In this document: positions 10,276 to 19,024 of the stretch, piece by piece | How the letters are laid out: each line of letters begins with the position of its first letter | Numbering within the stretch: position 1 is the first letter of the stretch | NCBI GenBank assembly: GCA_944391865.1 | Contig: CALXVD010000006.1 | Span: 1 to 60,473 of the forward strand | DNA: 60,473 nt | Reading direction: 5' to 3' | Origin: an uncultured Clostridia bacterium | Lineage (GTDB): Bacteria > Bacillota > Clostridia > TANB77 > CAG-508 | Position numbers and translations under genes: made by a program | Notes under the pieces: model-generated | What the model was told of the DNA's origin: nothing | Database searches by the model: none | Seen by the model: the letters and a program-made list of their open reading frames with translations, nothing else

Positions 10276-10293
10276 TTTATAAGCCCACCTCTC

Positions 10294-11124
10294 TTACATT
10301 CTCTTTTGTAATTGTTGAAGTTTTTTTATTATTCTTTCTGCTGAATCTTTAACTTCTGTTACAAAAATAGCATTTTCATCTTTAGAATTCATTTTTCTAA
10401 ATTTTATAAAGTAGTCTGCTACCTTGCCTTCATTACAAGCCTCAAAAAATAATGTGTTGTACGGAATTGCTGCAATTCCTTCTCTTTCTTTTAAATATCT
10501 TGATACATTTTTAGGATTGTATTTTGAATACTGGTCATACTTTCCTAAAAGCGGTAGTATCATTTTTTGTGAAAATATTATATTTTCTTCTTGCATTTTT
10601 ATAAATTCATTAAGCCTTCTTATCTTTTGTGATAGGTTTACTACTATTAAGTCCGAAACTTCTAAAAGTGAATCTTGTACTTCTTTATTTAAGTAAGGAT
10701 CTATATCAATAAATACCAAGTCATAATATTTGCTTGCAATTTTTGCAATTTCTTTAAATACTTTTTTATGAATTTCGTATTCTTCATCGCCTACTCTTGT
10801 ATCTGTTAAGAGTTCTAACCTATCTTTAAAGACTATTCTTGTATAATTTGTTATAATTTCTGGAGATGTTTTATTACTTAAAATAGCTCGAGCTAGTCCC
10901 TCAATTCCTGATGCAATATTTATAATTGGTTCACTTCCTCTTATTAGCCTTATACTTTTATCTTCCTGCCAAAAGCTATCTTCATATGAATAATCGTTTT
11001 GTTTTGTATCTAAAACTAGAGTTCTATAATTATGATTTATTGATAAAAGAGTAGTTATGGCTATAATAGATGAGGTTTTCCCTGTTTCTTCTTTGCCATT
11101 ATTCCAAAATGATATAATCGCCAT
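10294..11124 (-). CDS. ParA/TadZ-like P-loop protein (276 aa)
   Basis: Begins MAIISFWNNGKEETGKTSSI, a variant ParA-type Walker A (GKEETGKTS), followed by LLSINHNYRTLVLDTKQND and YDLVFIDIDPYLNKEVQDSL (Walker B-like). Position directly before cpaF and size match TadZ/CpaE proteins, which localise Tad machines at the cell pole. The gap to cpaF is 18 bases. The N-terminal receiver-like domain of classical CpaE is absent. Confidence 0.75.
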   Translation of the reverse strand: MAIISFWNNGKEETGKTSSIIAITTLLSINHNYRTLVLDTKQNDYSYEDSFWQEDKSIRLIRGSEPIINIASGIEGLARAILSNKTSPEIITNYTRIVFKDRLELLTDTRVGDEEYEIHKKVFKEIAKIASKYYDLVFIDIDPYLNKEVQDSLLEVSDLIVVNLSQKIRRLNEFIKMQEENIIFSQKMILPLLGKYDQYSKYNPKNVSRYLKEREGIAAIPYNTLFFEACNEGKVADYFIKFRKMNSKDENAIFVTEVKDSAERIIKKLQQLQKRM

Positions 11125-11136
11125 TTACTTTTCTCC

Positions 11137-11817
11137 TTATAAATTCCTAAATACTTTTTTTATTTGTCCGCCTTTAATGTCTGGAACAATTTCCTTTGCT
11201 AAAACAAATAATGATTCTCTATATTCTTCAGTCAAATTTTTAAATCTAATTTTTGTAATTCTTTGATTTTCTATTATTGCAGTTAAATCTCCTTGTTCGT
11301 ATGGAAAATATATTTCATCCTCTTCCCATTTAACTGGATATGTAAGTGATAATAGGTTAAGATATTCATCGTTTTCTTCTGAAAATTCATGCTCAAATAA
11401 TATTTTTTTCATTTTTATTTCTTTTTCTTTTATACTGCCTATTATCTCCATTCCTTTATTTAGCGAATAGTTGTCGAATGCAGTAACAAAATATAATTTT
11501 TCTGATTCTAGCATTTTAAATGTTTCAAATTTTTCAATTGAGTCTACATCAATTAATATTATGTCATATGTTTTATCTATATTTCCTAAATATCTATCTA
11601 TTGCTTCTAGGTCATCAAATCCAATTGCTATATCTATTTTTTCATATTCTGTGACATAGAATTTAGTAGGGGCAATGTACGGAATTGTATATCTTGCTTT
11701 TTGTAGAATTGTAGCATCTACTACTAATATTTTTTTGCCTACTTCTGTAAGTATTTTTGCAATATATATAATTAAATCGGTTTTATCAAATGCTCCAATA
11801 AATCCTATTTTTCTCAA
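11137..11817 (-). CDS. Degenerate ParA-like protein of the pilus operon (226 aa)
   Basis: Overall fold pattern MRKIGFIGAFDKTDLIIYIAKILTE and KKILVVDAT plus YDIILIDVDS looks like a ParA/MinD ATPase, but the P-loop position (GAFDKTDL) lacks the GKT/S signature, so nucleotide binding is doubtful. It is probably a partner of the P-loop protein 12 bases downstream. Naming is by fold impression and context. Confidence 0.65.
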   Translation of the reverse strand: MRKIGFIGAFDKTDLIIYIAKILTEVGKKILVVDATILQKARYTIPYIAPTKFYVTEYEKIDIAIGFDDLEAIDRYLGNIDKTYDIILIDVDSIEKFETFKMLESEKLYFVTAFDNYSLNKGMEIIGSIKEKEIKMKKILFEHEFSEENDEYLNLLSLTYPVKWEEDEIYFPYEQGDLTAIIENQRITKIRFKNLTEEYRESLFVLAKEIVPDIKGGQIKKVFRNL

Positions 11818-11861
11818 CTTTAGTCCTCCTGCTTATTTTGTCCACTTTATACAATGTTTTC

Positions 11862-11885
11862 GGGCCGATGTGGTCATCGACCCAT
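11862..11885. repeat. Short GC-rich hairpin between pilus genes
   Basis: GGGCCGATG and CATCGACCC pair around TGGT with one mismatch. It lies between the SAF-domain gene and the ParA-like gene. It could attenuate the operon or be a relic of the small palindromic repeats. Confidence 0.5.
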
Positions 11886-11912
11886 ATAAATTTTGCAGAC
11901 ATTTATTAAATA

Positions 11913-12836
11913 TTAATAGCTAGTTAATCCTGATAAGTATGCCTCTCTTGCTGCTTGTGCATTTTCTATTTCTTCTCTAATTCCTTCTTCTATGTTTTGT
12001 TGTTCTTCTGCTGAATATTCTGCTCTTTCTCCATCTAAGTAACCTCTTAGTCCGTTTATGAATCTTGATTGTAATGCTTGTCTTGCTTCTGTTGTAATAT
12101 TAGAATTTGCTGCAATTAGGTTCTGTACTTCTTCAGTTGGTGCATATGTTTTTACAGCTTCGGCTTGGTTTCCTGGTTCTACATATTGAACTGCATATAG
12201 TTGTGATGCACTTATAACATATGCTTCTACTATTGCACTTTCCATCATTAAAATTTCTCCTTCTGTGAGTTCTAATCCTATTGTATTTCCAAGTAATGAT
12301 TTAACTTCTTTTTTAGATATAACTATTAAATCTTGTCCATTAGGGAATTTTATTCTTATATCTATATAATCGCCTACATTTACTGTTGTTGATAATGTTA
12401 ACATATTGTATTCCACATATCTTAAGTCATCTGTTATAGCTTCTCCTTCATATACTAGACTACTTGCTAATATTGTTCCTGCTCCTAAGTCTAATTTACT
12501 TTTATACATACCTGATGGAAACGCTGTATCCACCCATGTTTCCTTTCCTTTAGAATCAGTTGTTTTCGTTTTTGATGGAAATGCTCCAGTTGGAACTGCC
12601 TTTCCTGTAACTAGCACTGATTCTACTTTATCAGAAGTTATTTCTTCTCCTGATTTTACATCTACTTTTAATCTATATGCGTATGTAAGAACTCCTTCTT
12701 CCTCTTCTTTTTTGTCTTGTGGCATTAAGACTAGCAAATAAAATAATACCCCTATAAGAATACAAATTATTAGTGTAATTACCATACCTAATAAAAATGA
12801 ATTTCTCGCTTTTTTTTGCATTGGATTTGATACCAT
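11913..12836 (-). CDS. SAF-domain Flp pilus assembly protein, CpaB-like (307 aa)
   Basis: N-terminal cytoplasmic tail and one membrane helix (about residues 15-37), then a SAF-type segment YRLKVDVKSGEEITSDKVE near residue 50, as in CpaB/RcpC and FlgA-like proteins, and a second half containing TVNVGDYIDIRI and DLIVISKKEV. CpaB helps Flp pilus export. It is the first gene of the pilus operon, preceded by AGGAGG. No upstream operator was recognised. Confidence 0.75.
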   Translation of the reverse strand: MVSNPMQKKARNSFLLGMVITLIICILIGVLFYLLVLMPQDKKEEEEGVLTYAYRLKVDVKSGEEITSDKVESVLVTGKAVPTGAFPSKTKTTDSKGKETWVDTAFPSGMYKSKLDLGAGTILASSLVYEGEAITDDLRYVEYNMLTLSTTVNVGDYIDIRIKFPNGQDLIVISKKEVKSLLGNTIGLELTEGEILMMESAIVEAYVISASQLYAVQYVEPGNQAEAVKTYAPTEEVQNLIAANSNITTEARQALQSRFINGLRGYLDGERAEYSAEEQQNIEEGIREEIENAQAAREAYLSGLTSY

Positions 12837-12882
12837 AATGAACTCCTCCTATAACATAGTATTTTATTGTATTTTACAACAA

Positions 12883-12913
12883 AATCGCCTCAAAAGCAAC
12901 ATTTTAGGCGATT
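12883..12913 (-). terminator. Terminator-like hairpin after the HAD phosphatase gene
   Basis: AATCGCCT and AGGCGATT pair around a 15-base loop; on the minus strand the stem is followed by TTTTGTTG. Confidence 0.55.
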
Positions 12914-12953
12914 GTAATCCAAAAATAATACTGTTGTAATATAATTGTAATAT

Positions 12954-13826
12954 TCATTTTATATGCTTGTATATCGCTTCAGCTACCCCGTTTTCATTGT
13001 TACTTGCTACTACCTCTTTTGCTATTTTTTTCATGTATGGCGAACTATTTCCTGTTACAATTCCCAGTGCTGAATTTATAATCATTTCTCTATCGTTTAT
13101 ATTATCCCCTATTGCTATTACTTCTTCTTTTTGTATACCTATTCTTTTTATCAAGTTTTCTATTGCAGTCCATTTATTTACATTTAAATTTGTAATTTCA
13201 GTATAAAAATAAGAAATCTCTACTTCTTCTGTTCCATGCTCTATAATTTTTTTAGACATATGTGCTACATCTAAAACATCTATATCTTTAATTTTTTTTA
13301 GTTTATTGTTTATATTCTTAAAAACTGTTTCATCATTGTCGCAAATTGTTATTTTTAAAAAATCATTTCCATCATATTTTTGTATATAATCATAAATATC
13401 ACTCATAATATTAATGTTAATTTTTTTATCTTTAGGATTTTTTTTGTTTTCGCTATAATAATACAAAATATTATAATTAAGTGATTTTGTTAATATATTT
13501 GAATTAGTATACAAAATATAAAACATGCTATTTTTTTCACAAAAGTCCACTATTTCAAGCACTTTTTTCTTTGTCATATAGTTGTTATATATTGTTTCAT
13601 CATTTTGTATATTATAAATTGTTGCTCCATTTCCTGTAATTATATATTTATTAAGATTTAATTGATTTGCAAATGGAATTATTGCTTTTGGCATTCTTCC
13701 AGACGCTAGAACAATTTCAACATTTTTATTTAAAGCATATTCAATTGCTTTTTTATTTTCTTCACTAATTTCTCCATAGGAGTTTAATAGAGTTCCATCT
13801 AAATCAATTGCAATTAGTTTGTACAT
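12954..13826 (-). CDS. Cof-type HAD family phosphatase (290 aa)
   Basis: Motif I is MYKLIAIDLDGTLLNS, motif II LASGRMP, motif IV GDNINDREMI, with a C2-type cap between them. Cof/YwpJ-type HAD hydrolases act on sugar phosphates or flavin-type phosphates in the cytoplasm. Length is usual for the family. It has its own hairpin downstream. Substrate cannot be given. Confidence 0.85.
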   Translation of the reverse strand: MYKLIAIDLDGTLLNSYGEISEENKKAIEYALNKNVEIVLASGRMPKAIIPFANQLNLNKYIITGNGATIYNIQNDETIYNNYMTKKKVLEIVDFCEKNSMFYILYTNSNILTKSLNYNILYYYSENKKNPKDKKININIMSDIYDYIQKYDGNDFLKITICDNDETVFKNINNKLKKIKDIDVLDVAHMSKKIIEHGTEEVEISYFYTEITNLNVNKWTAIENLIKRIGIQKEEVIAIGDNINDREMIINSALGIVTGNSSPYMKKIAKEVVASNNENGVAEAIYKHIK

Positions 13827-13899
13827 TATTTTAAATAACCTCCATGTTTTTTATTAATTATATATCATTAATCATTTTTTTCAACATTTTTTGTCGTTA

Positions 13900-14033
13900 A
13901 AATTGTAATTTGAATGGGAAGTGAGAAGTGGGATGTGGGAAGTGTGAAATTAGGGTAAGCCTAACAATGCCTTGCCCTAAAAAGCACGCCTCACACTTCG
14001 CACCTCTCACATCACAAAAACAAATTACAATTT
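13900..14033. repeat. MITE-like repeat, family R1 (complete copy)
   Basis: AAATTGTAATTTG at the left end and CAAATTACAATTT at the right end are inverted. Inside are GTGAGAAGTGGGATGTGGGA and TCACACTTCGCACCTCTCAC, again inverted, around AGGGTAAGCC...GGCTTGCCCT-like arms. No reading frame. Related copies occur at 17218, 21799, 29764 and 49409. Together with the start region of the SASP gene it fills 13827-14163. Confidence 0.75.
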
Positions 14034-14163
14034 GTATGATAGAAAATAATTATTTTTTTAATTTTTTGACAAAAATTACTAGTTTAATTTTATTTTTAAT
14101 GCACATCATAATTATTGAAAAGCAAATATAAAGCTTTTAATGTTTTAATTCATATCCTAGGAG

Positions 14164-14373
14164 GTGAAAATAATGGCAACATCTAATTCAAACAGAAGAT
14201 TAGTTCCAGAAGCTAAAGAATCTCTAGATAAATTCAAATATGAAGTAGCTTCAGAAGTTGGAGTTAACTTAAAAAATGGTTACAATGGTGATATATCAGC
14301 AAAAGACGCTGGTAGAATCGGTGGTAACATGGTTAAAAAAATGATACAACAAGCTGAAAGCCAAATGAAATAA
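14164..14373 (+). CDS. Alpha/beta-type small acid-soluble spore protein (69 aa)
   Basis: MATSNSNRRLVPEAKESLDK, FKYEVASEVGV (germination protease cleavage region) and AKDAGRIGGNMVKKMI are characteristic of alpha/beta SASPs, which coat and protect DNA in dormant spores. Preceded by AGGAGGTG. One of few plus-strand genes in its area; expected to be expressed in the forespore under sigma G, though no confident promoter was identified. A strong terminator follows. Confidence 0.95.
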   Translation: MKIMATSNSNRRLVPEAKESLDKFKYEVASEVGVNLKNGYNGDISAKDAGRIGGNMVKKMIQQAESQMK

Positions 14374-14388
14374 GTTTATTAAATTCAC

Positions 14389-14427
14389 AAAAAATCAATC
14401 GCTTTTCTTTGCGATTGATTTTTTTAT
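14389..14427. terminator. Bidirectional terminator between SASP and HPF genes
   Basis: AAATCAATCGC and GCGATTGATTTTTTT pair around TTTTCTTT, followed by a T-run on plus and, in reverse, a usable U-run for the convergent HPF gene. Confidence 0.8.
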
Positions 14428-14439
14428 TTTATACCTTTA

Positions 14440-14973
14440 TTAATTTTCTGGTTCTAATAACCCATAATTTTTATTGTCTTTTAATTTAAATAATACGTTT
14501 ACTTTATTTGTTTCTTGGTTTATAAATGCTATAAATCTGTCTGCAGGTTTTTCTTGTAATTTTAATTTTGCATCTTCTGGAGTCATAGGTTTTATGTCAT
14601 AATAAATTGTTTTTATTATTTCGTTTTCAATTTTATTTTCTTCACTTTCTCCAACTGTCATTCCTTTAATTGAATCTTCTTTGTTTGATTTGTCTTTTTT
14701 TGTTTTCCATTTTCTTATTTGACCTTCTAGTATATCTATGTCTTTATCAATTGATGCATACATATCTTTGTGAGATGTTACTGCTCTATATGTATCTTGT
14801 TTTACTTTAACAGACATTTCAGCAATTTGCTCTGCTCTTTCTGTTCTTATTGTTACTGTAACATCAACGTCTCCATCAAAATATTTTTCTACTCTTTCCA
14901 TTTTCTTTTCTACATAATCTTTTATAGCTTCTGTTGCTTTTACTTCTTTCCCTGTTATTGTTATATTAATCAT
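14440..14973 (-). CDS. hpf: Ribosome hibernation promoting factor, long form (177 aa)
   Basis: MINITITGKEVKATEAIKDYVEKKMERVEKYF opens the YfiA/RaiA domain, and VTIRTERAEQIAEMSVKV follows. The C-terminal domain (IVKTI-like, then KPMTPEDAKLKLQ...FIAFINQETNKVNVLFK) is that of long HPF, which dimerises 70S ribosomes into 100S particles. I place the start at the ATG nine bases after GAGGAG, three codons inside the longest frame (which would use TTG). Confidence 0.93.
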   Translation of the reverse strand: MINITITGKEVKATEAIKDYVEKKMERVEKYFDGDVDVTVTIRTERAEQIAEMSVKVKQDTYRAVTSHKDMYASIDKDIDILEGQIRKWKTKKDKSNKEDSIKGMTVGESEENKIENEIIKTIYYDIKPMTPEDAKLKLQEKPADRFIAFINQETNKVNVLFKLKDNKNYGLLEPEN

Positions 14974-15060
14974 AATAATCAACTCCTCTTGTGTTATATT
15001 TTATATTATATATTATTATTCTAATTTAAGCAAGAAATATTTTTTAAGAACTAAAATAAG

Positions 15061-15285
15061 TTGGAATTATCTGATTAAATTGATGATTTTAAATTGTAGA
15101 GTAGCGTGAATAGATTTCCATTTATATTTTTCGAGCGGGTTACGGGTGGGGACCGACAAGCTTAGATTATGTTTAGAAAATTTAGCGCCAGCTAAAATTT
15201 TATTACATAATCTGCGCAGTGGGGGCGCGCGAGAAAAAATATAAATAAATCTATGGGAGCGAACCTAAAATTAATTAAATTCCAA
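15061..15285. repeat. Large imperfect palindromic element ending inside recO
   Basis: TTGGAATT at the left and AATTCCAA at the right are inverted ends. Long arms at 15110-15135 and 15226-15254 pair imperfectly (TAGATTTCCATTTATATTTT with AAAATATAAATAAATCTA). An inner GATTATGT/ACATAATC pair lies at 15165-15172 and 15205-15212. The interior is GC-rich against a very AT-rich background. No reading frame. The right end covers the last codons of recO. It is either a MITE or a structured RNA. Confidence 0.6.
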
Positions 15286-15979
15286 TTTTTCTTGCATATA
15301 TATTTTTGCAATTATTTCTAATTCTTTTATGCTGTTTTCTGGAACTTCGAATGAAAATATTTTTTTTGGATTTGACAATATTATATATCTTAAGGCATCT
15401 TTTGTTGTACTGCTAATTTCTATTGCTCCTTTATCTTGTTTTCCACATTCATTGCATTTTAGACCGCTATCTTTAAAGCTAAAGTAATTGAGATTGTTTT
15501 TTTCTTTGCAATTTACACATTCATCAATATTGGGTCTAAACCCTATAATTGATAATAGCCTTATATTAAATATTGAGTTTACTAATTTTAAGTTTTTATT
15601 TGTTTCTGATATAACATATAAAGTATTTAAAAATAGTTGTAATACTCTATATGTGTTTTGATTTTCTGTAGTTACTTGGTTTAATATCTTAGTAATTTTA
15701 GATGCACTTTCTAGTTTATCTAAATCTGTTCTAATGTTATAAAAAACTTCTATCGTTTCGCATGAATTAATGCTATATGTATTTCCACTTTTATATAATA
15801 GATATTCTCCAAAACACAAAAATTGAGTACCAGCAAGTAAGAGGCTTTTTGTTCTTCTAGCCCCTTTTGCTGATGCCTCAATTTTACCGCAAGTTTGGTG
15901 TTAATATTGTTACAATTTTATCAAAATCTGCTACAATTTTTTCTGCTATTATTATTCCTTTCACTTTCAATAATTTCAT
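15271..15979 (-). CDS. recO: DNA repair protein RecO, read through a +1 shift
   Basis: ATG at 15979 gives MKLLKVKGIIIAEKIVADFD..TILTPNL, the RecO OB-fold start. The next codon is CGG, directly followed by TAA in zero frame. Skipping C15889 reads LGKIEASAKGARRTKSLLLAGTQ, the conserved RecO continuation, and runs 205 more codons to 15271. The total of 235 residues is normal. The zinc motif CVNCKEKNN...CNECGK lies in the C-terminal part. RecO anneals single strands and loads RecA with RecR. It overlaps yqzL upstream and belongs to the era-yqzL-recO group, as in many Firmicutes. Confidence 0.92.
15887..15889 (-). other. CGG +1 frameshift site in recO, directly before TAA
   Basis: AAC TTG CGG TAA; without C15889 it is AAC TTG GGT AAA ATT (N L G K I). 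The only site where the glycine codon is GGT. Confidence 0.95.
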
Positions 15980-16088
15980 TTTTATCCGCCTTTATATTTT
16001 GTTCTGTATCTATTACTTGTTTAAATTCTAAATATGTGTTTATATTTCCTGTATTTTTAAAGGTATTCCATGCTATTTGTTTTATCAT
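15921..16088 (-). CDS. yqzL: YqzL-family small protein (55 aa)
   Basis: A short gene beginning MIKQIAWNTFKNTGNINTYL, matching the WxxFxxTGNIxxYL pattern of YqzL proteins, which are encoded between era and recO in Firmicutes exactly as here. Preceded by AAGGAGAT. Its 3' part overlaps the start of recO in another frame (recO ATG at 15979), suggesting translational coupling. Function unknown. The tail past residue 35 is longer than in Bacillus homologues and may be only a consequence of the overlap. Confidence 0.75.
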   Translation of the reverse strand: MIKQIAWNTFKNTGNINTYLEFKQVIDTEQNIKADKNEIIESERNNNSRKNCSRF

Positions 16089-16172
16089 AAGTCTTCATCT
16101 CCTTGACATCGTGCAGATAAATTTTGCTATTTATTTACACCTTTAATTTTATCTTTTGTATTTTTTAATTTT

Positions 16173-17075
16173 TTATTCACTTTTAAATCTTTTTAAAATA
16201 TTTGTATTTTCTTGCCAGTTTTCTTTTACTTTCACCCATATTTTTAAATTAACTTTTGTTCCTAGCATTCTCTCTATATCTTGTCTTGCATACATACCTA
16301 TTCTTTTTAACATACTTCCATTTTTGCCTATTACAATTGATTTGTGTGACTTTCTTATTACATAAATTGTTGCTTCTATATCATATATATCTTCTTTTTT
16401 TGTTGTTTTTCTTAAATTCATTTTATCTATTTCTACTAAAATTCCGTGTGGTACTTCTTGATCTAGAAGTTTTAAAGCTTTTTCTCTAACAATTTCCTCT
16501 GAAATTTGTCTTACAGTTTGATCTGTATACTCTTCAATATCATAATATGCAGGTCCAACTGGAATGTGCTTTTCTATTTCATCTAATATTTTGTTTGTGT
16601 TATCATTTTTTAAAGCTGAAATAGGTATAATTGCTTGAAAATCATATTCTTTTCGATATAGTTCTATTAATTCCAATAGTTTTTCTTTTTTTACTAAGTC
16701 AATCTTGTTAATTAATAATATTACTTTTGCTTTTTTCTCTCTTAATTTTTGTAATATTAATGTATCGCCTTTTCCTATTTTATCCGATGTTGCTTCAACG
16801 ATAAACAAAACCAAGTCAACATCTCCAAGTGCTCCCCATGCTGTTTCGTTCATTGTTTCTCCTAATTTTGTTTTTGGTTTATGTATTCCTGGTGTATCTA
16901 CAAAAATTATTTGAGAGTTTTTTCTATTTACAATGGCTTTAATTGCTGTCCTTGTTGTTTGACATTTATCGGTAGTAATTGCAATTTTTTCTCCTACCAA
17001 ATTATTAATTAACGTTGATTTTCCAACGTTTGTTCTTCCTATTATTGATACAAACCCTGATTTAAACTCGCTCAT
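16173..17075 (-). CDS. era: GTPase Era (300 aa)
   Basis: G1 GRTNVGKS, G3 DTPGIHKPK and G4 NKIDLV are visible, then a KH domain at the end (VIGKNGSMLKRIGMYARQDIERML, given here in outline). Era binds the 3' end of 16S rRNA and helps 30S maturation. Length is standard. It heads the era-yqzL-recO run. No CGG in frame. Confidence 0.97.
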   Translation of the reverse strand: MSEFKSGFVSIIGRTNVGKSTLINNLVGEKIAITTDKCQTTRTAIKAIVNRKNSQIIFVDTPGIHKPKTKLGETMNETAWGALGDVDLVLFIVEATSDKIGKGDTLILQKLREKKAKVILLINKIDLVKKEKLLELIELYRKEYDFQAIIPISALKNDNTNKILDEIEKHIPVGPAYYDIEEYTDQTVRQISEEIVREKALKLLDQEVPHGILVEIDKMNLRKTTKKEDIYDIEATIYVIRKSHKSIVIGKNGSMLKRIGMYARQDIERMLGTKVNLKIWVKVKENWQENTNILKRFKSE

Positions 17076-17217
17076 TTTTCCCCCTAATTATATATCTAAA
17101 AAAATAAATATTTTGTAAAAAAAGCAAGACGATTAATGTGTTTTTATCTACTATTTTTACTTGACAAACACATTTTAACATATTTTGAATAATAAAGAAA
17201 GAAAAATTTTAATTAGG

Positions 17218-17350
17218 CAAATTGTAATTTGAATGAGAAGTGAGAAGTGGGATGTGGGAAGTGTGAAATTATGATAAGCCTTGCGTAGCCTAGCTTTAAA
17301 AAGCACACCTCACACTTCACACCTCTCACATCACAACAGCAAATAACAAA
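17218..17350. repeat. MITE-like repeat, family R1
   Basis: Starts CAAATTGTAATTTG, then GAGAAGTGAGAAGTGGGATG and GGGAAGTGTGAAATTA, with a TCACACTTCACACCTCTCAC arm at the right. Very close to the copy at 13900. Along with a terminator it accounts for the gap between era and the DUF3048 gene. Confidence 0.75.
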
Positions 17351-17352
17351 AA

Positions 17353-17383
17353 GACAAATCATTTTTAGATGATTTGCCTTTTT
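17353..17383 (-). terminator. Terminator of the DUF3048 gene run
   Basis: CAAATCAT and ATGATTTG pair around CTAAAA, followed on the minus strand by TCTTTTTG. Confidence 0.65.
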
Positions 17384-17386
17384 TAT

Positions 17387-18514
17387 TTATGCTGCTTCTT
17401 GTGTTTCTACCTCTGTTTGTACAGGTTCTCCTGGTTCTATTGTGATTTTTCCGTTTGTTGGTAATATTTGTATAAATGTATTTCCATCATTTACAGTAAT
17501 TTCTTCTCCATTTTCATACTTATAAACTGTTTGACCACTATGAGTTTCTTTTTCCCATGTAATTGGTACTGCATATCCTTCTGAAATATAGTATCCGCTT
17601 CCGCTTCCTAAATTATCTAAATCTTGTCTTCCTTTTCCTGAACCATCATTTATTGTATAGTTCTCTACTTTATATACTATTATATTTTTTACAGTATATT
17701 GCTCACCTGTTTCTAAATCGACATTTGCTTCTCCTGACATTGATCTTTTATATACTTTATTATCAGCATCATACAAATAACTTGTTGTTTGATAGTCTGA
17801 ATATTTAAGTGTTATTTCATCTGCAGTTTCTACTCCCTCTTTTGCACTTAAATCTATTCCTTCTGCACTATAATTTAATAGTAAAGCTTTGTCTGTGTCT
17901 CTAGTATAACCTTTTTCATCTGCATATGCTTTTGCTTCTGCTAAATTTATAAATCCTGTATGCTCATATGCTCTTCCTAGTGTTTTGTCTCTAAAAAATA
18001 CTGTTCCTTCTAGCGCAATACCATCCAAGTCATCTATTCCTGTATCTATTCTGTTATACGCTTGTGGGCTTCCTCCCCAATGAACAAATATTGCGTCATT
18101 TTCTTCTACATAATCAATAAAATAATGTCTTGCGCTTCTTACTGATCCTACCTTTTCTGGCAATTTATCTTTGTATAATGCCATCATTCTAGTTATTCCA
18201 CCTTCTGCTACTATTTCATATACTATGTATGCATCTTGAAGTCCGCATTGTGGCCATGCTTCATGATTATTGTTTATCATTACTGCATATGGTCTTGTTT
18301 TTGAGTTTACATCTACTATTTGTACTTGTGGTTTAGGTTCTTCTTGCTCTTGTATCTCACCTGTTACAATTGCTTGTTCTTGTCCTTTATTTAAAAGTTT
18401 AAGTGCTAGTAGCACCCCAGCTATAATTATTACTATAACTAATAATGCAATCAAAAGTTTAACACCTGTCTTTTTTCCAGCTTCACCTTGCCTTGCTCTC
18501 TTTCCCTCGCTCAT
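17387..18514 (-). CDS. DUF3048 (YerB-like) membrane-anchored protein (375 aa)
   Basis: N-terminal basic stretch then one membrane helix (about residues 20-42), then an extracellular domain starting VNSKTRPYAVMINNNHEAWPQCGLQDA with YEIVAEGGITRMMALYKD, GSVRSARHYFIDYV and FVHWGGSP, all typical of the DUF3048/YerB family. The role in the envelope is unknown. The anchor replaces the usual lipoprotein signal. It is directly downstream of ybeY. Confidence 0.88.
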   Translation of the reverse strand: MSEGKRARQGEAGKKTGVKLLIALLVIVIIIAGVLLALKLLNKGQEQAIVTGEIQEQEEPKPQVQIVDVNSKTRPYAVMINNNHEAWPQCGLQDAYIVYEIVAEGGITRMMALYKDKLPEKVGSVRSARHYFIDYVEENDAIFVHWGGSPQAYNRIDTGIDDLDGIALEGTVFFRDKTLGRAYEHTGFINLAEAKAYADEKGYTRDTDKALLLNYSAEGIDLSAKEGVETADEITLKYSDYQTTSYLYDADNKVYKRSMSGEANVDLETGEQYTVKNIIVYKVENYTINDGSGKGRQDLDNLGSGSGYYISEGYAVPITWEKETHSGQTVYKYENGEEITVNDGNTFIQILPTNGKITIEPGEPVQTEVETQEAA

Positions 18515-18538
18515 TTTTTAATCACCCTTTCTTTTGTT

Positions 18539-19003
18539 TTACCTTAATATTTTTAATTTTTTTAAAACCGTTTCTTCTTTTTGTCTCATTATTTTTTTAT
18601 CACTTTCTTCTATATGGTCATATCCCATTAAGTGATAAAATCCATGTACTATCATATATGAAAGTTCTCTTTCGAAACTATGCCCGTATTCTTTTGCTTG
18701 CTCTTCAACTCTTTCAATTGATATTACTATATCTCCTAAAATGTCTTCATTAATTCCATCTATCTTTTCTATTTCTTCCTTTTCAAACATAGGAAATGAT
18801 AATACATCTGTTTCTTTGTCTATATTTCTATATTTTTTATTAATTTCTCTAATGTTTTTAGGATTTGTAAGTATAATATTAATATATAATTTTTTATTTA
18901 TTAAATCTTCTTCTTCAAAGCATGTTTTTAATACTTTATTTAGCAAATTCTCATAAGCTTTATCTTCTGGAATATCTAAAAAGTTTATTTCTGCTATTTC
19001 CAT
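18539..19003 (-). CDS. ybeY: Endoribonuclease YbeY (154 aa)
   Basis: The metal site HGFYHLMGYDHIEE (HxxxHxxGxDH) lies at the C-terminal third, and EINKKYRNIDKETDVLSFP precedes it. YbeY acts in 16S rRNA 3' maturation and ribosome quality control. It lies between the DUF3048 gene and a conserved unknown in a run otherwise like the yqfC-yqfD-ybeY-era cluster of Firmicutes. The usual phoH is missing. Confidence 0.96.
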   Translation of the reverse strand: MEIAEINFLDIPEDKAYENLLNKVLKTCFEEEDLINKKLYINIILTNPKNIREINKKYRNIDKETDVLSFPMFEKEEIEKIDGINEDILGDIVISIERVEEQAKEYGHSFERELSYMIVHGFYHLMGYDHIEESDKKIMRQKEETVLKKLKILR

Positions 19004-19024
19004 TTTATAACCTCTTACTAGTTT

